Shown here in pieces: positions 1-5,868 of a stretch of DNA of 7,757 nucleotides. The first letter of the stretch is position 1. Each line of letters begins with the position of its first letter. The notes under the pieces are model-generated. The model worked only from the letters and a program-made list of their open reading frames with translations. It was not told where the DNA came from and ran no database searches. This DNA is from Falsiroseomonas sp044348345 (GTDB lineage: Bacteria; Pseudomonadota; Alphaproteobacteria; Acetobacterales; Acetobacteraceae), in NCBI GenBank assembly GCA_044348345.1, contig JBIKSZ010000182.1, positions 1-7,757 of the forward strand. The letters are read 5' to 3'. The position numbers and the translations under genes are program-made.

Positions 1-8
1 CAGGCGCG

Positions 9-1202
9 TCAGACCTCGAATGGCAGCCCCACGTAGTTCTCGGCCAGCGTCGTCATCGCTGCGCGGGACGTGCTGACATAGGCCAGCTCCGCCACCTGCA
101 CCCGATGCTCGAAGGGATCGTCGTCGCTGAAACGGTGCAGCATGGAGGTCATCCACCAGGAGAAGCGCTGGCCTTTCCAGATGCGCCGCAGGCAGATCTC
201 CGCATAGCGGTCGAGCAACTCCGTCGCGCCATCGGCGTAGAAACGCTCCAGCCCGCGCGCCAGCACGCGGATATCGGCGATGGCGAGGTTCATGCCCTTC
301 GCGCCCGTGGGCGGGACGATATGCGCGGCGTCGCCCGCCAGGAACAGACGCCCATGGCGCATCGTCTCGCAGACGAAGCTCCGCATCGGCGTGACGCCCT
401 TCTGGAAGATCTCGCCTTCCTCCAGTTCTGCCCCGCAGCCCAGGCGCCGGTGCAGCGCGTCCCAGATCCGGGCATCGGACCAACCGGCCAGATCCTCATC
501 CGGCGCGCATTGCAGATAGAGGCGGGAGACGCTGTTGGAGCGCATCGTCGCCAGCGCGAAGCCTTCCTCGTGCCGCGCATAGATCAGCTCCTCGCTCACG
601 GGGCGAGAGCGGGAGAGGATGCCGAGCCAGGCGAAGGGATAGACACGCTCGAAGATCTTCAGCTCTGGAATCGCCGGGCGGCAAATGCCGTGGAAACCAT
701 CGCAGCCCGCGATGAAGTCGCATTCGACCACATGATCCGCGCCGCCATGGCGGAAGGTGATGCGCGGCGCCGCGCCGGTCACATCATGGACCGCGGTGTC
801 CTCGACATCGAAGAGGATCGGCGCATGGTCGCGCCGCGCGCCGGCGGCCAGCCGCGCGGCGATCAGGTCCTTCACCACCTCCTGCTGGCCGTAGATCGTC
901 ACGACCTTGCCGGTCAGCTCCGTCACCGGGATGCGGTGACCGATGCCGTCATAGCGCAGCTCGATGCCGTGATGCGCCAGGCCCTCGCGGTGCAGACGGT
1001 CGGCGACGCCGGCCTCGGTCAGCGTGTCCACGCTGCCCTGTTCCAGCAGGCCGGCGCGCACGCGGCTTTCGACATAATCCCGCGCGCGGCTTTCCAGCAC
1101 GATGGAATCGATGCCGGCGAGATGCAGCAGATGCGACAGCAGCAGCCCCGCCGGGCCCGCGCCGATGATGCCGACCTGCGTGCGGATGGGGGTGGGTGGC
1201 AT
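9..1202 (-). CDS. pobA: 4-hydroxybenzoate 3-monooxygenase (FAD-dependent)
   Basis: Cytoplasmic group A flavoprotein hydroxylase that turns 4-hydroxybenzoate, O2 and NAD(P)H into protocatechuate, the entry to the beta-ketoadipate pathway. At 397 aa it matches the family length (394 in Pseudomonas fluorescens), and the similarity runs end to end. Visible marks: the FAD-binding GAGPAG at residues 14-19; the DG motif in AGCDGFHG at 165-172; the second FAD motif LFLAGDAAHIVPPTGAKG with D291 and P298; and the C-terminal AENYVGLP. By alignment from memory, the catalytic tyrosines Y201 and Y385 of the Pseudomonas enzyme correspond to Y208 and Y390, and R214 and Y222 correspond to R221 and Y229. Ser212, which contacts the substrate carboxylate, becomes T219. 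The ATG start has GGGAGA 5 nt upstream. The helix known to set NADPH versus NADH choice differs from Pseudomonas (S38, E45). No PobR or pca genes are visible; the gene ends 8 bp from the window edge. Confidence 0.97.
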   Translation of the reverse strand: MPPTPIRTQVGIIGAGPAGLLLSHLLHLAGIDSIVLESRARDYVESRVRAGLLEQGSVDTLTEAGVADRLHREGLAHHGIELRYDGIGHRIPVTELTGKVVTIYGQQEVVKDLIAARLAAGARRDHAPILFDVEDTAVHDVTGAAPRITFRHGGADHVVECDFIAGCDGFHGICRPAIPELKIFERVYPFAWLGILSRSRPVSEELIYARHEEGFALATMRSNSVSRLYLQCAPDEDLAGWSDARIWDALHRRLGCGAELEEGEIFQKGVTPMRSFVCETMRHGRLFLAGDAAHIVPPTGAKGMNLAIADIRVLARGLERFYADGATELLDRYAEICLRRIWKGQRFSWWMTSMLHRFSDDDPFEHRVQVAELAYVSTSRAAMTTLAENYVGLPFEV

Positions 1203-1211
1203 GGTTGTCTC

Positions 1212-1239
1212 CCGGCGGGCTGGATCACCAACCCGCCGG
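1212..1239. promoter_or_regulatory. 28-bp imperfect palindrome in the pobA leader (operator or RNA hairpin)
   Basis: Arms CCGGCGGG (1212-1219) and CCCGCCGG (1232-1239) are exact reverse complements. After one C/A mismatch the pairing continues with TGG (1221-1223) and CCA (1228-1230) around a 4-nt ATCA centre. The element abuts the proposed -10 box on one side. On the other side it overlaps the first two bases of the pobA GGGAGA ribosome binding site. It could be a repressor/activator operator over the start of transcription, or an mRNA stem-loop touching the ribosome binding site. The structure is seen directly; the role is inferred. Confidence 0.5.
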
Positions 1240-1269
1240 TCTATGTCCCGCCACCCGCCACCCTGGCAA
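1240..1269 (-). promoter_or_regulatory. Candidate sigma-70-type promoter of pobA
   Basis: Reading leftward, TTGCCA (1269-1264, five of six matches to TTGACA) is followed after 18 nt by CATAGA (1245-1240, a weak -10). Transcription would begin inside the adjoining palindrome, giving a 5' leader of about 30 nt. A promoter of its own fits because pobA and minE are functionally unrelated and separated by 111 bp. The weak -10 would suit an activated promoter. The call rests on reading the sequence only. Confidence 0.4.
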
Positions 1270-1288
1270 GCCGCCCCTGATGGGCGGC
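1270..1288 (-). terminator. Possible terminator hairpin after minE
   Basis: GCCGCCC (1270-1276) and GGGCGGC (1282-1288) pair perfectly around a 5-nt loop. The hairpin lies 25 nt beyond the minE stop codon and directly upstream of the proposed pobA -35 box. There is no run of T after it in the leftward direction (TTGCC follows), so it would be a weak or factor-assisted terminator at best. Confidence 0.3.
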
Positions 1289-1313
1289 GGGGGCCGTGCG
1301 GGGAAAGGCGCCG

Positions 1314-1598
1314 CTAGCTCGCGGCGCGGAGACGGCCTTCCTGCGCGCCGGGCAGGTCGATCTCGATCGCGAGCGTCGACATGTCCCCGCCGCGGTCGAG
1401 CGAGACATTCACCTTGCCCGGATCGATCGCGACATACTTCGCGACCACCGCCACGATCTCCATCTGCAGCTTCGGCAGGAAATCCTCCCGCGTCCGCCCG
1501 ATGCGCTCATGCGCCAGGACGATCTGCAGCCTTTCCTTCGCCGCGCTGGCAGTCGCCTGCTCCGGCTTGCGAGCCTTGAAGAAATCGAGCCAGCTCAT
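1314..1598 (-). CDS. minE: Cell division topological specificity factor MinE
   Basis: MinE stimulates the MinD ATPase, drives pole-to-pole oscillation of MinCD, and so restricts FtsZ inhibition to the poles. The 94-aa product has the expected order: a short amphipathic membrane-contacting N-terminus (MSWLDFFKARK), the MinD-binding segment KERLQIVLAHER near residues 22-33, and the topological-specificity beta domain (LQMEIVAVVAKY ... VNVSLDRGGDMSTLAIEIDLP). The ATG at 1598 shares its A with the minD TGA stop. A GTG codon directly before it (1601) gives a 95-aa alternative with a 4-bp GTGA overlap. The ATG is preferred because MSxLDFF is the usual MinE beginning and GGAGG lies 8 nt upstream. 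Translational coupling to minD is likely. It is the last gene of the min operon. Confidence 0.95.
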   Translation of the reverse strand: MSWLDFFKARKPEQATASAAKERLQIVLAHERIGRTREDFLPKLQMEIVAVVAKYVAIDPGKVNVSLDRGGDMSTLAIEIDLPGAQEGRLRAAS

Positions 1599-2416
1599 CA
1601 CGCAGCCCTCCCGCCGAACAGCCGCGAGAACAGCCCCTTCTTCTGCGGCTCCAGGAAGCGATGCTCCACCTTCTCACCGAGGAAGCGCGAGACGGCGTCC
1701 TTGTAGGCCTGGCCGGCGACGCTCTCGGTGTCCATCACCACCGGCGTGCCGGTGTTCGACGCCCGCAGCACGCTCTCGCTTTCCGGAATCACACCGAGCA
1801 GCGGGATCGCCAGGATTTCCCGGATGTCGTCGAGCTTCAGCATCTCGCCCTTCTCGACGCGGTTCGGATCGTAGCGGGTGACGAGCAGATGCTCCTTCAC
1901 CGGGTCCTTCTTCTCCTCAGCGCGCTTCGACTTGGATTGCAGCACGCCGAGGATGCGGTCGCTGTCGCGCACCGAGGAGACCTCGGGGTTGGTCACGACG
2001 ATCGCCTGGTCGGCGAAATACAGCGCGAGCAGCGCGCCCTTCTCGATGCCGGCGGGGCTGTCGCAAAGGATGTAGTCGTGATCCTTCGCCAGTTCGTCGA
2101 TGATCTGGCCGACGCCTTCCTTGGTCAGCGCGTCCTTGTCGCGGGTCTGGCTGGCCGGGAGGATCGACAGGCCTTCGACGCGCTTGTCCTTGATCAGCGC
2201 CTGGTTCAGCCGCGCCTCACCCTGGATGACGTTGACGATGTCGAACACCACGCGCCGCTCGACGCCCATGATGAGGTCGAGGTTGCGCAGGCCGACGTCG
2301 AAATCGATCACCACCACCTTCTTGCCCCGCTGCGCGAGACCGGTGGCGAAGGCGGCAGATGAGGTGGTCTTGCCAACTCCCCCCTTCCCCGACGTGACGA
2401 CGATGACTTCCGCCAT
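1598..2416 (-). CDS. minD: Septum site-determining ATPase MinD
   Basis: ParA/MinD-type ATPase that dimerises with ATP on the inner membrane, recruits MinC, and is released by MinE. The 272 aa match the family (270 in E. coli). The deviant Walker A KGGVGKTT is at residues 11-18, with signature lysine K11 and catalytic lysine K16. The switch I region contains IDFDVGLRNLDLIMG with D38 and D40. The Walker B-like region is YILCDSPAGIEKGA. The C-terminus KKGLFSRLFGG (259-269) is the amphipathic membrane-targeting helix. The ATG is preceded by AGGGGGG about 7 nt upstream. It lies 39 bp after minC and is translationally coupled to minE. Nothing suggests decay or transfer. Confidence 0.98.
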   Translation of the reverse strand: MAEVIVVTSGKGGVGKTTSSAAFATGLAQRGKKVVVIDFDVGLRNLDLIMGVERRVVFDIVNVIQGEARLNQALIKDKRVEGLSILPASQTRDKDALTKEGVGQIIDELAKDHDYILCDSPAGIEKGALLALYFADQAIVVTNPEVSSVRDSDRILGVLQSKSKRAEEKKDPVKEHLLVTRYDPNRVEKGEMLKLDDIREILAIPLLGVIPESESVLRASNTGTPVVMDTESVAGQAYKDAVSRFLGEKVEHRFLEPQKKGLFSRLFGGRAA

Positions 2417-2455
2417 GATTGGCCCCCCTGCCTTGATCCCTGCCGCCCGCCGCCG

Positions 2456-3244
2456 TCAGGCGAGCGGATCGAATCTCATCTGTTCGCCGATCAGGCGGGC
2501 CATCACAGGCTTGCCGATCGGTGCGTTCCCAAGCCCGTCGCGCACCGCGTAGTAGCCGGCGATGGAGACAAGCTCGGGGTCGAAATGCGTAGCGAAGACG
2601 CGCGCCCCCATCTCCGCCTGGCCGCCGGCAATGGCGCGGCCCAGCAAGCGGCCATAGACGTGCACATTGCCATCCGCGATCACCTCGGCGCCCGGATTGA
2701 CGGTGCCGATCACGATCAGGTCCGAGCCCTGCGCCCAGATGCGGGAGCCGGACCGGACCGGCTGATCCACGATCATGGTGGGCTTGGCGATGCCCTGCGG
2801 CTGCGGCTCAGGCGCCGGTGCGGGCGGCGGCGGGGCAGCGGCTTCGGCGGGCGCGGCAGCAGGCTCCGTCAGGGCGGCGTCGGTTTCCTTGCCGCCGGCC
2901 ATGCGCAGCGGCGGCAGGCCAGCGGCGATCGCGGCCTTGCGCATCTCCGGCGTGCCGCCGGTGGTGCCGACCGGCACGATCTCGATCGCACGCAGCCCCT
3001 GCACAAGGGCGGCGAAATCCACCTCCTGCGGATGGGCGGCGATGTCGTCCAGCCCGATCACGATCGGCGCGAAGCGCAGAAAGCCGGGCGCGCGGCGGAA
3101 CTGGTCGCCGAGCACCGGCACGACGGCCTCGGCCCGGTGGTCCAGCAGCCGCAGGACGAGCAGGTTGAAATTCGCCCCGCGCAGCCGGAAGGGCTCGAGC
3201 CTGGGGGCTCCGGAGGGGGCTGAGGGCCTGGGGCCGGCGGACAT
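2456..3244 (-). CDS. minC: Septum site-determining protein MinC
   Basis: FtsZ polymerisation inhibitor delivered to the membrane by MinD. The 262-aa product has an N-terminal domain (about residues 16-117: FRLRGANFNLLVLRL, then VVPVLGDQF) that acts on FtsZ. An Ala/Pro-rich flexible linker follows (about 118-151). The C-terminal beta-helix (about 155-262) binds MinD and dimerises; its typical core is VRSGSRIWAQGSDLIVIG, NPGAEVIADGNVHVYG and LLGRAIAGG. The conserved RSGQ MinD-contact motif reads RSGS here (164-167), a conservative departure. The ATG at 3244 has only a weak ribosome binding site (GAAGCG); no better start lies between it and the conserved FRLRG, so it is kept. It is the first gene of minCDE, with a candidate promoter 40 bp upstream. 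Confidence 0.95.
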   Translation of the reverse strand: MSAGPRPSAPSGAPRLEPFRLRGANFNLLVLRLLDHRAEAVVPVLGDQFRRAPGFLRFAPIVIGLDDIAAHPQEVDFAALVQGLRAIEIVPVGTTGGTPEMRKAAIAAGLPPLRMAGGKETDAALTEPAAAPAEAAAPPPPAPAPEPQPQGIAKPTMIVDQPVRSGSRIWAQGSDLIVIGTVNPGAEVIADGNVHVYGRLLGRAIAGGQAEMGARVFATHFDPELVSIAGYYAVRDGLGNAPIGKPVMARLIGEQMRFDPLA

Positions 3245-3282
3245 CGCGCTTCGGGGTTTCTCGGCTTGGGGGGCTTTCAGCG

Positions 3283-3311
3283 TCTATAGCCGCGCCCCCC
3301 GCGGCGGCGAA
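3283..3311 (-). promoter_or_regulatory. Candidate promoter of the minCDE operon
   Basis: Reading leftward, TATAGA (3288-3283) is a fair -10 hexamer, and TTCGCC (3311-3306) sits 17 nt before it as a poor -35. The leader to minC would be about 32 nt. The -10 is the best match in the 164-bp gap between tctC and minC, and CTATAG-type -10 boxes are common in GC-rich alphaproteobacteria. Just upstream is a short dyad, CTTCC-AC-GGAAG (3317-3328), and a repeated ACGGAA (3322-3327 and 3331-3336). Either could bind a regulator, but this is weak evidence. Confidence 0.35.
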
Positions 3312-3363
3312 GCCTTCTTCCACGGAAGTTACGGAATCAAGGGCTTTGCGTGCCGAAATTCAT

Positions 3364-3397
3364 ACGGGGCCGCAACCGCGACTCGGATGGGCCCCGT
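3364..3397 (-). terminator. Hairpin after the TctC receptor gene, possible terminator
   Basis: ACGGGGCC (3364-3371) and GGCCCCGT (3390-3397) form a perfect 8-bp stem around an 18-nt loop that contains a smaller CCG/CGG pairing. It starts 11 bp past the receptor stop codon. In the leftward direction it is followed by ATGAATTTC, which is AT-richer than the surroundings but not a true T tract. It would separate this transcript from the minCDE promoter. Confidence 0.4.
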
Positions 3398-3408
3398 CAG
3401 ACCCCGGC

Positions 3409-4374
3409 TCAGCCGCCCCGAATCCCGAGCTCCCGCACCAGGCTGCTCCACTTCTCGACCTCGACCCGCAGGTGGCGGGACAGCGCTTCGGGGGAGGTAT
3501 CGGCGAACACATCCACCCCGGCACGGGCCAGGCGCTCCCGCGTCGCCGCATCGCGCGTCGCCGCGGCCGCCGCGGCCGCGATCGGACGGATCGCCGCATC
3601 CGGTGTGCCGGCCGGGGCGTAGATGCCGTTCCAGGCCGAGCTGTCGTAGCCGGGCACCCCGGCCTCGGCGAGCGTCGGCAGGTCCGGCAGCATGGAGCTG
3701 CGCTGCGCCGAGGTCACCGCCAGGCCACGCACGCGGTTATCCGCCATCAGCGGCGCCAGCAGCGTCTGGCTGTCGATCATGAAATCCACCCGCCCTGCCG
3801 TCAGGTCGGACACGCCCTGCGGCGTTGTGCGATAGGGCACGACGGTGAAGCCGACGCCCGCGAGCTTGCGCAGCAGTTCCGCCGACAAATGGCTGGTCGC
3901 ACCGATGCCGGCGGTGCCGAAATTCGCCTCACCATTGCGGCTGCGCAGCCAGGCCAGGAAGCTGCGCACATCGGTCGCCGGCACGCTCGGGTGCACCACC
4001 ACCGCAAAGGGCTGGTTGGTGACGAGGGCGACGGGCGCGAAGCTGTCGATCGGGTCAAAGGGGAAGTTGGCGTAGAGCGCCTTCATCGCCGTATGGCCGA
4101 CGCTGCCGACCATGATGGTGTTCCCATCCGGCGCCGCGCGCGCAACGGTCGCAGCACCGATGGTGCTGCCCGCGCCGCCCTGGTTCTCGACCACCATCGG
4201 CCGGCCGAGTGCAGGCGACATGAACTCGATGAGGATGCGGGCCACCACATCGGTCAGCCCGCCCACACCGAAGGGCACGACCACGCGGATTGGGCGCGGC
4301 GCCTGCGCATAGGCAGGCATGGCCAGCGGTGCGACGGCGAGCGCGCCCAGCATGGTGCGGCGATGCAACGTCAT
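3409..4374 (-). CDS. Bug/TctC-family tripartite tricarboxylate transporter receptor (solute-binding protein)
   Basis: Periplasmic substrate-binding protein of the TctC family, which binds carboxylates (citrate, amino acids, aromatic acids and others in characterised members). The chosen ATG at 4374 gives 321 aa, begins with a signal peptide MTLHRRTMLGALAVAPLAMP and has GGGGAGAG upstream. A longer in-frame start at 4413 would place 13 non-signal residues before it and is rejected. The RR pair followed by TML is Tat-like but not a full match; cleavage is likely after AYA or AQA near residues 23-25. Family marks: IRVVVPFGVGGLTDVVAR (29-46), VENQGGAGSTIGA (62-74), ARAAPDGNTIMVG (78-90), NFGTAGIGATSHLSAELL and PGYDSSAWNGIYAPAGTP (241-258). 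No tctA or tctB membrane genes are nearby, as is common for the many orphan Bug proteins. It is divergent from the catabolic cluster and may share regulation with it. Confidence 0.92.
   Translation of the reverse strand: MTLHRRTMLGALAVAPLAMPAYAQAPRPIRVVVPFGVGGLTDVVARILIEFMSPALGRPMVVENQGGAGSTIGAATVARAAPDGNTIMVGSVGHTAMKALYANFPFDPIDSFAPVALVTNQPFAVVVHPSVPATDVRSFLAWLRSRNGEANFGTAGIGATSHLSAELLRKLAGVGFTVVPYRTTPQGVSDLTAGRVDFMIDSQTLLAPLMADNRVRGLAVTSAQRSSMLPDLPTLAEAGVPGYDSSAWNGIYAPAGTPDAAIRPIAAAAAAATRDAATRERLARAGVDVFADTSPEALSRHLRVEVEKWSSLVRELGIRGG
3560..3577. repeat. Tandem 9-bp GC repeat inside the TctC receptor gene
   Basis: GCCGCGGCC occurs twice head to tail (3560-3568 and 3569-3577) with a partial third copy starting at 3578. 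It encodes the run of seven alanines at residues 266-272 of the receptor. Such a repeat could change in copy number in frame, but a helix rich in Ala here is normal for the family, so no function is claimed. Confidence 0.6.
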
Positions 4375-4463
4375 TCCTGTCTCTCCCCTGGCTTCGATGC
4401 CTGGCTTTCGCAAGTCGCCCTATGGATGCAATCTCCGCGCCGCGCCAGCCCCGAGAGACGAGC
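4375..4463. promoter_or_regulatory. Divergent intergenic region between the receptor gene and the catabolic cluster
   Basis: These 89 bp must hold the promoters for both directions, since the start codons face away from each other. I see no convincing -35/-10 pair on either strand. The clearest structure is a direct repeat of CCTGGCTT at 4387-4394 and 4400-4407, with starts 13 bp apart, which could be a regulator site. The ribosome binding sites are GGGGAGAG for the receptor gene and GAGAG for the binding-protein gene. No regulator gene is present in the window. Confidence 0.4.
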
Positions 4464-5366
4464 ATGCACAGCATCACCCTGCAGGAGCCCTTCCGGGCCC
4501 TTTTCTACACGCCCTTCTACGCGGCGCTTGCGCGCGGGGATTTCGCGCGCGCCGGCGTCGAGGTGAATCTCATCACCGTCGGCGATCCTGACCGCGCGGT
4601 GGGCAATCTGCTCTCCGGCGCGGCGGATCTCGCCTGGAGCGGACCGATGCGCGTCATCCGCGAACATGCGCGCGATACCGCGAGCCCGCTTGTCAGCTTC
4701 GGCGCGGTGGTGATGCGCGATCCCTTCCTGCTGGTCGGGCGCAGCGCGCGGCCAGGCTTCCGCCTGCAGGATCTGGCGGGCCAGAGCCTCGGCGTGGTGA
4801 ACGAGGTGCCGACGCCGTGGTGGACGCTGCAGCTCGACCTGCAGCGGGCCGGCGTGGATGCGGCCGCGATCCGCACCGTCACGGGCCGCGGCATGGCGGA
4901 GAATGCAGCCGCCGTCGTCGCCGGCACGCTCGACATCGCGCAGCTCTTTGAGCCCTTCGCGACGCAGCTGGAGGATCAGGGCGGCTCGGTCTGGTACGCC
5001 CAGGCCAGCCGCGGCCTGACCAGCCTGACGGCCTTCTACGGCACCCGCCCGCTGGTGGCCGCGAAGCGTGAGGCGATGAAGGCGATGATCCGCGGCATCG
5101 CTGCCATGCAGGCCTGGCTGCACGCGGCCGAGGCCGCCGAGATCGCCGCGACCGTCGCGCCCTTCTTCGGCGATGCCGACCGCAGCGTGCTGGAACGCGC
5201 CATCGGCCGCTACAAGCGGCTGGAGCTGTGGTCGCGCACGCCGCACTTCCCCAAGGAGGCCTTCGAGACTCTGGAATCCGCCATGATCGCCGCTGGCGCC
5301 ATCACCCGCCGCCCCGGCTTCGCCGCCTGCGTGGACACCGCGCTGGAAACGGAGGCGCTGGCATGA
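4464..5366 (+). CDS. ABC-type substrate-binding-like protein (NMT1/SsuA/ThiY fold) without signal peptide
   Basis: The 300-aa product resembles the NMT1/THI5-like periplasmic binding proteins of nitrate/sulfonate/pyrimidine ABC importers. Typical parts are FYTPFYAALARGDFARAGVEVNLI (14-37), the ligand-gating stretch LLSGAADLAWSG (49-60), a DLAGQSLGVVNEVPTPWW segment (103-120) and AAAVVAGTLDIAQLFEPFA (148-166). The start at 4464 places the family fold at residue 2, so no secretion signal fits. Starts further upstream (4422, 4290) add charged, non-hydrophobic residues and run into the divergent leader. It should therefore be cytoplasmic unless mis-started. The CCCFC cluster of Thi5 pyrimidine synthases is absent; the only cysteine is C289. 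No permease or ATPase gene follows; instead a thioesterase overlaps its stop by 4 bp. It could be an intracellular ligand-binding protein or an enzyme on this fold. The family call is good; the function is unknown. Confidence 0.82.
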   Translation: MHSITLQEPFRALFYTPFYAALARGDFARAGVEVNLITVGDPDRAVGNLLSGAADLAWSGPMRVIREHARDTASPLVSFGAVVMRDPFLLVGRSARPGFRLQDLAGQSLGVVNEVPTPWWTLQLDLQRAGVDAAAIRTVTGRGMAENAAAVVAGTLDIAQLFEPFATQLEDQGGSVWYAQASRGLTSLTAFYGTRPLVAAKREAMKAMIRGIAAMQAWLHAAEAAEIAATVAPFFGDADRSVLERAIGRYKRLELWSRTPHFPKEAFETLESAMIAAGAITRRPGFAACVDTALETEALA

Positions 5367-5815
5367 GCAAGGCGCGGCCCACGCGATCCGACTACCGCTT
5401 CTTCCTGGAGATCCCGACGCGCTGGATGGACAATGATGTCTATCGCCATGTGAACAACGTCACCTACTATTCCTGGTTCGACACGGTGGTGGCGCGCTTC
5501 CTGTTGGGATCGGGGGCGGTCAACCTGACCGACAGCCCGGTGATCGGCGTCGTCGTGGAAACGCTCTGCCGCTACCACGCGCCCGTGGCCTTCCCCGAGA
5601 CAGTCACCGCGGGCCTGCGCGTGGAGCGGCTGGGCAACACCTCCATCCGCTACGGCATCGCGATCTTCCGGGAAGATGAGGAGACCGCCAGCGCGGACGG
5701 GCATTTCGTGCATGTCTTTGTCGACCGCGCGACCCAGACGAAGCCCCAGCCCCTGCCCGCCCTGCTGCGAGACGCCGCGGCCGCGCTGGTGGTGCCCGGC
5801 GCGGGCACCGGTTGA
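5363..5815 (+). CDS. Acyl-CoA thioesterase, hotdog fold (4HBT/YbgC-like)
   Basis: Single hotdog-domain protein of 150 aa that should hydrolyse an acyl- or aroyl-CoA thioester to the free acid and CoA in the cytoplasm. The signature TRWMDNDVYRHVNNVTYYSW (residues 19-38) matches the 4-hydroxybenzoyl-CoA thioesterase/YbgC pattern RxxDxDxxGHVNN. D25 corresponds to the catalytic Asp17 of the Pseudomonas CBS3 enzyme. The usual Gly before HVNN is Arg (R28). The later part CRYHAPVAFPETVTAGLRVERLGNTSIRYGIAIF forms the beta sheet and CoA-side surface. The ATG lies in the ATGA overlap with the preceding gene, with GGAGG 7 nt upstream, so translation is probably coupled. The substrate is not determined; 4-hydroxybenzoyl-CoA is only one possibility and the family is broad. 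Confidence 0.9.
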   Translation: MSKARPTRSDYRFFLEIPTRWMDNDVYRHVNNVTYYSWFDTVVARFLLGSGAVNLTDSPVIGVVVETLCRYHAPVAFPETVTAGLRVERLGNTSIRYGIAIFREDEETASADGHFVHVFVDRATQTKPQPLPALLRDAAAALVVPGAGTG

Positions 5816-5868
5816 CGCGCGCCCTGGCACAGCCCAAAGCGACGCGCTCCAAAGACTAGGGACAACAG

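Noticed and set aside
1212..1239. Palindrome read as the transcription terminator of the min operon
   Set aside because: There is no T tract in the leftward direction, and it lies past a promoter candidate and against the pobA ribosome binding site, so a leader or operator role fits better.
105..1280. Long plus-strand open frame (391 codons) opposite pobA
   Set aside because: It is a GC-rich antisense shadow with Arg/Ala/Gln-rich, motif-free translation; pobA on the other strand is full length and conserved from end to end.
1661..2362. Plus-strand open frame of 233 codons opposite minD
   Set aside because: It mirrors the minD codon pattern, has no recognisable domain, and minD is certain.
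3346..4566. Plus-strand open frame of 406 codons across the receptor gene
   Set aside because: The translation is His/Arg/Gly-rich without family features, and it runs through the real receptor gene and the divergent promoter region.
9..5815. Functional link between pobA and the hotdog thioesterase as a 4-hydroxybenzoyl-CoA to protocatechuate route
   Set aside because: The thioesterase family is too broad to assign that substrate, and the two genes are on opposite strands with the min operon and a receptor gene between them.
5825..5841. TGGCAC resembling a sigma-54 -24 element before the dehydrogenase gene
   Set aside because: The GC of the -12 element is one base out of register and the expected TT is AA, so it is not a credible sigma-54 promoter.
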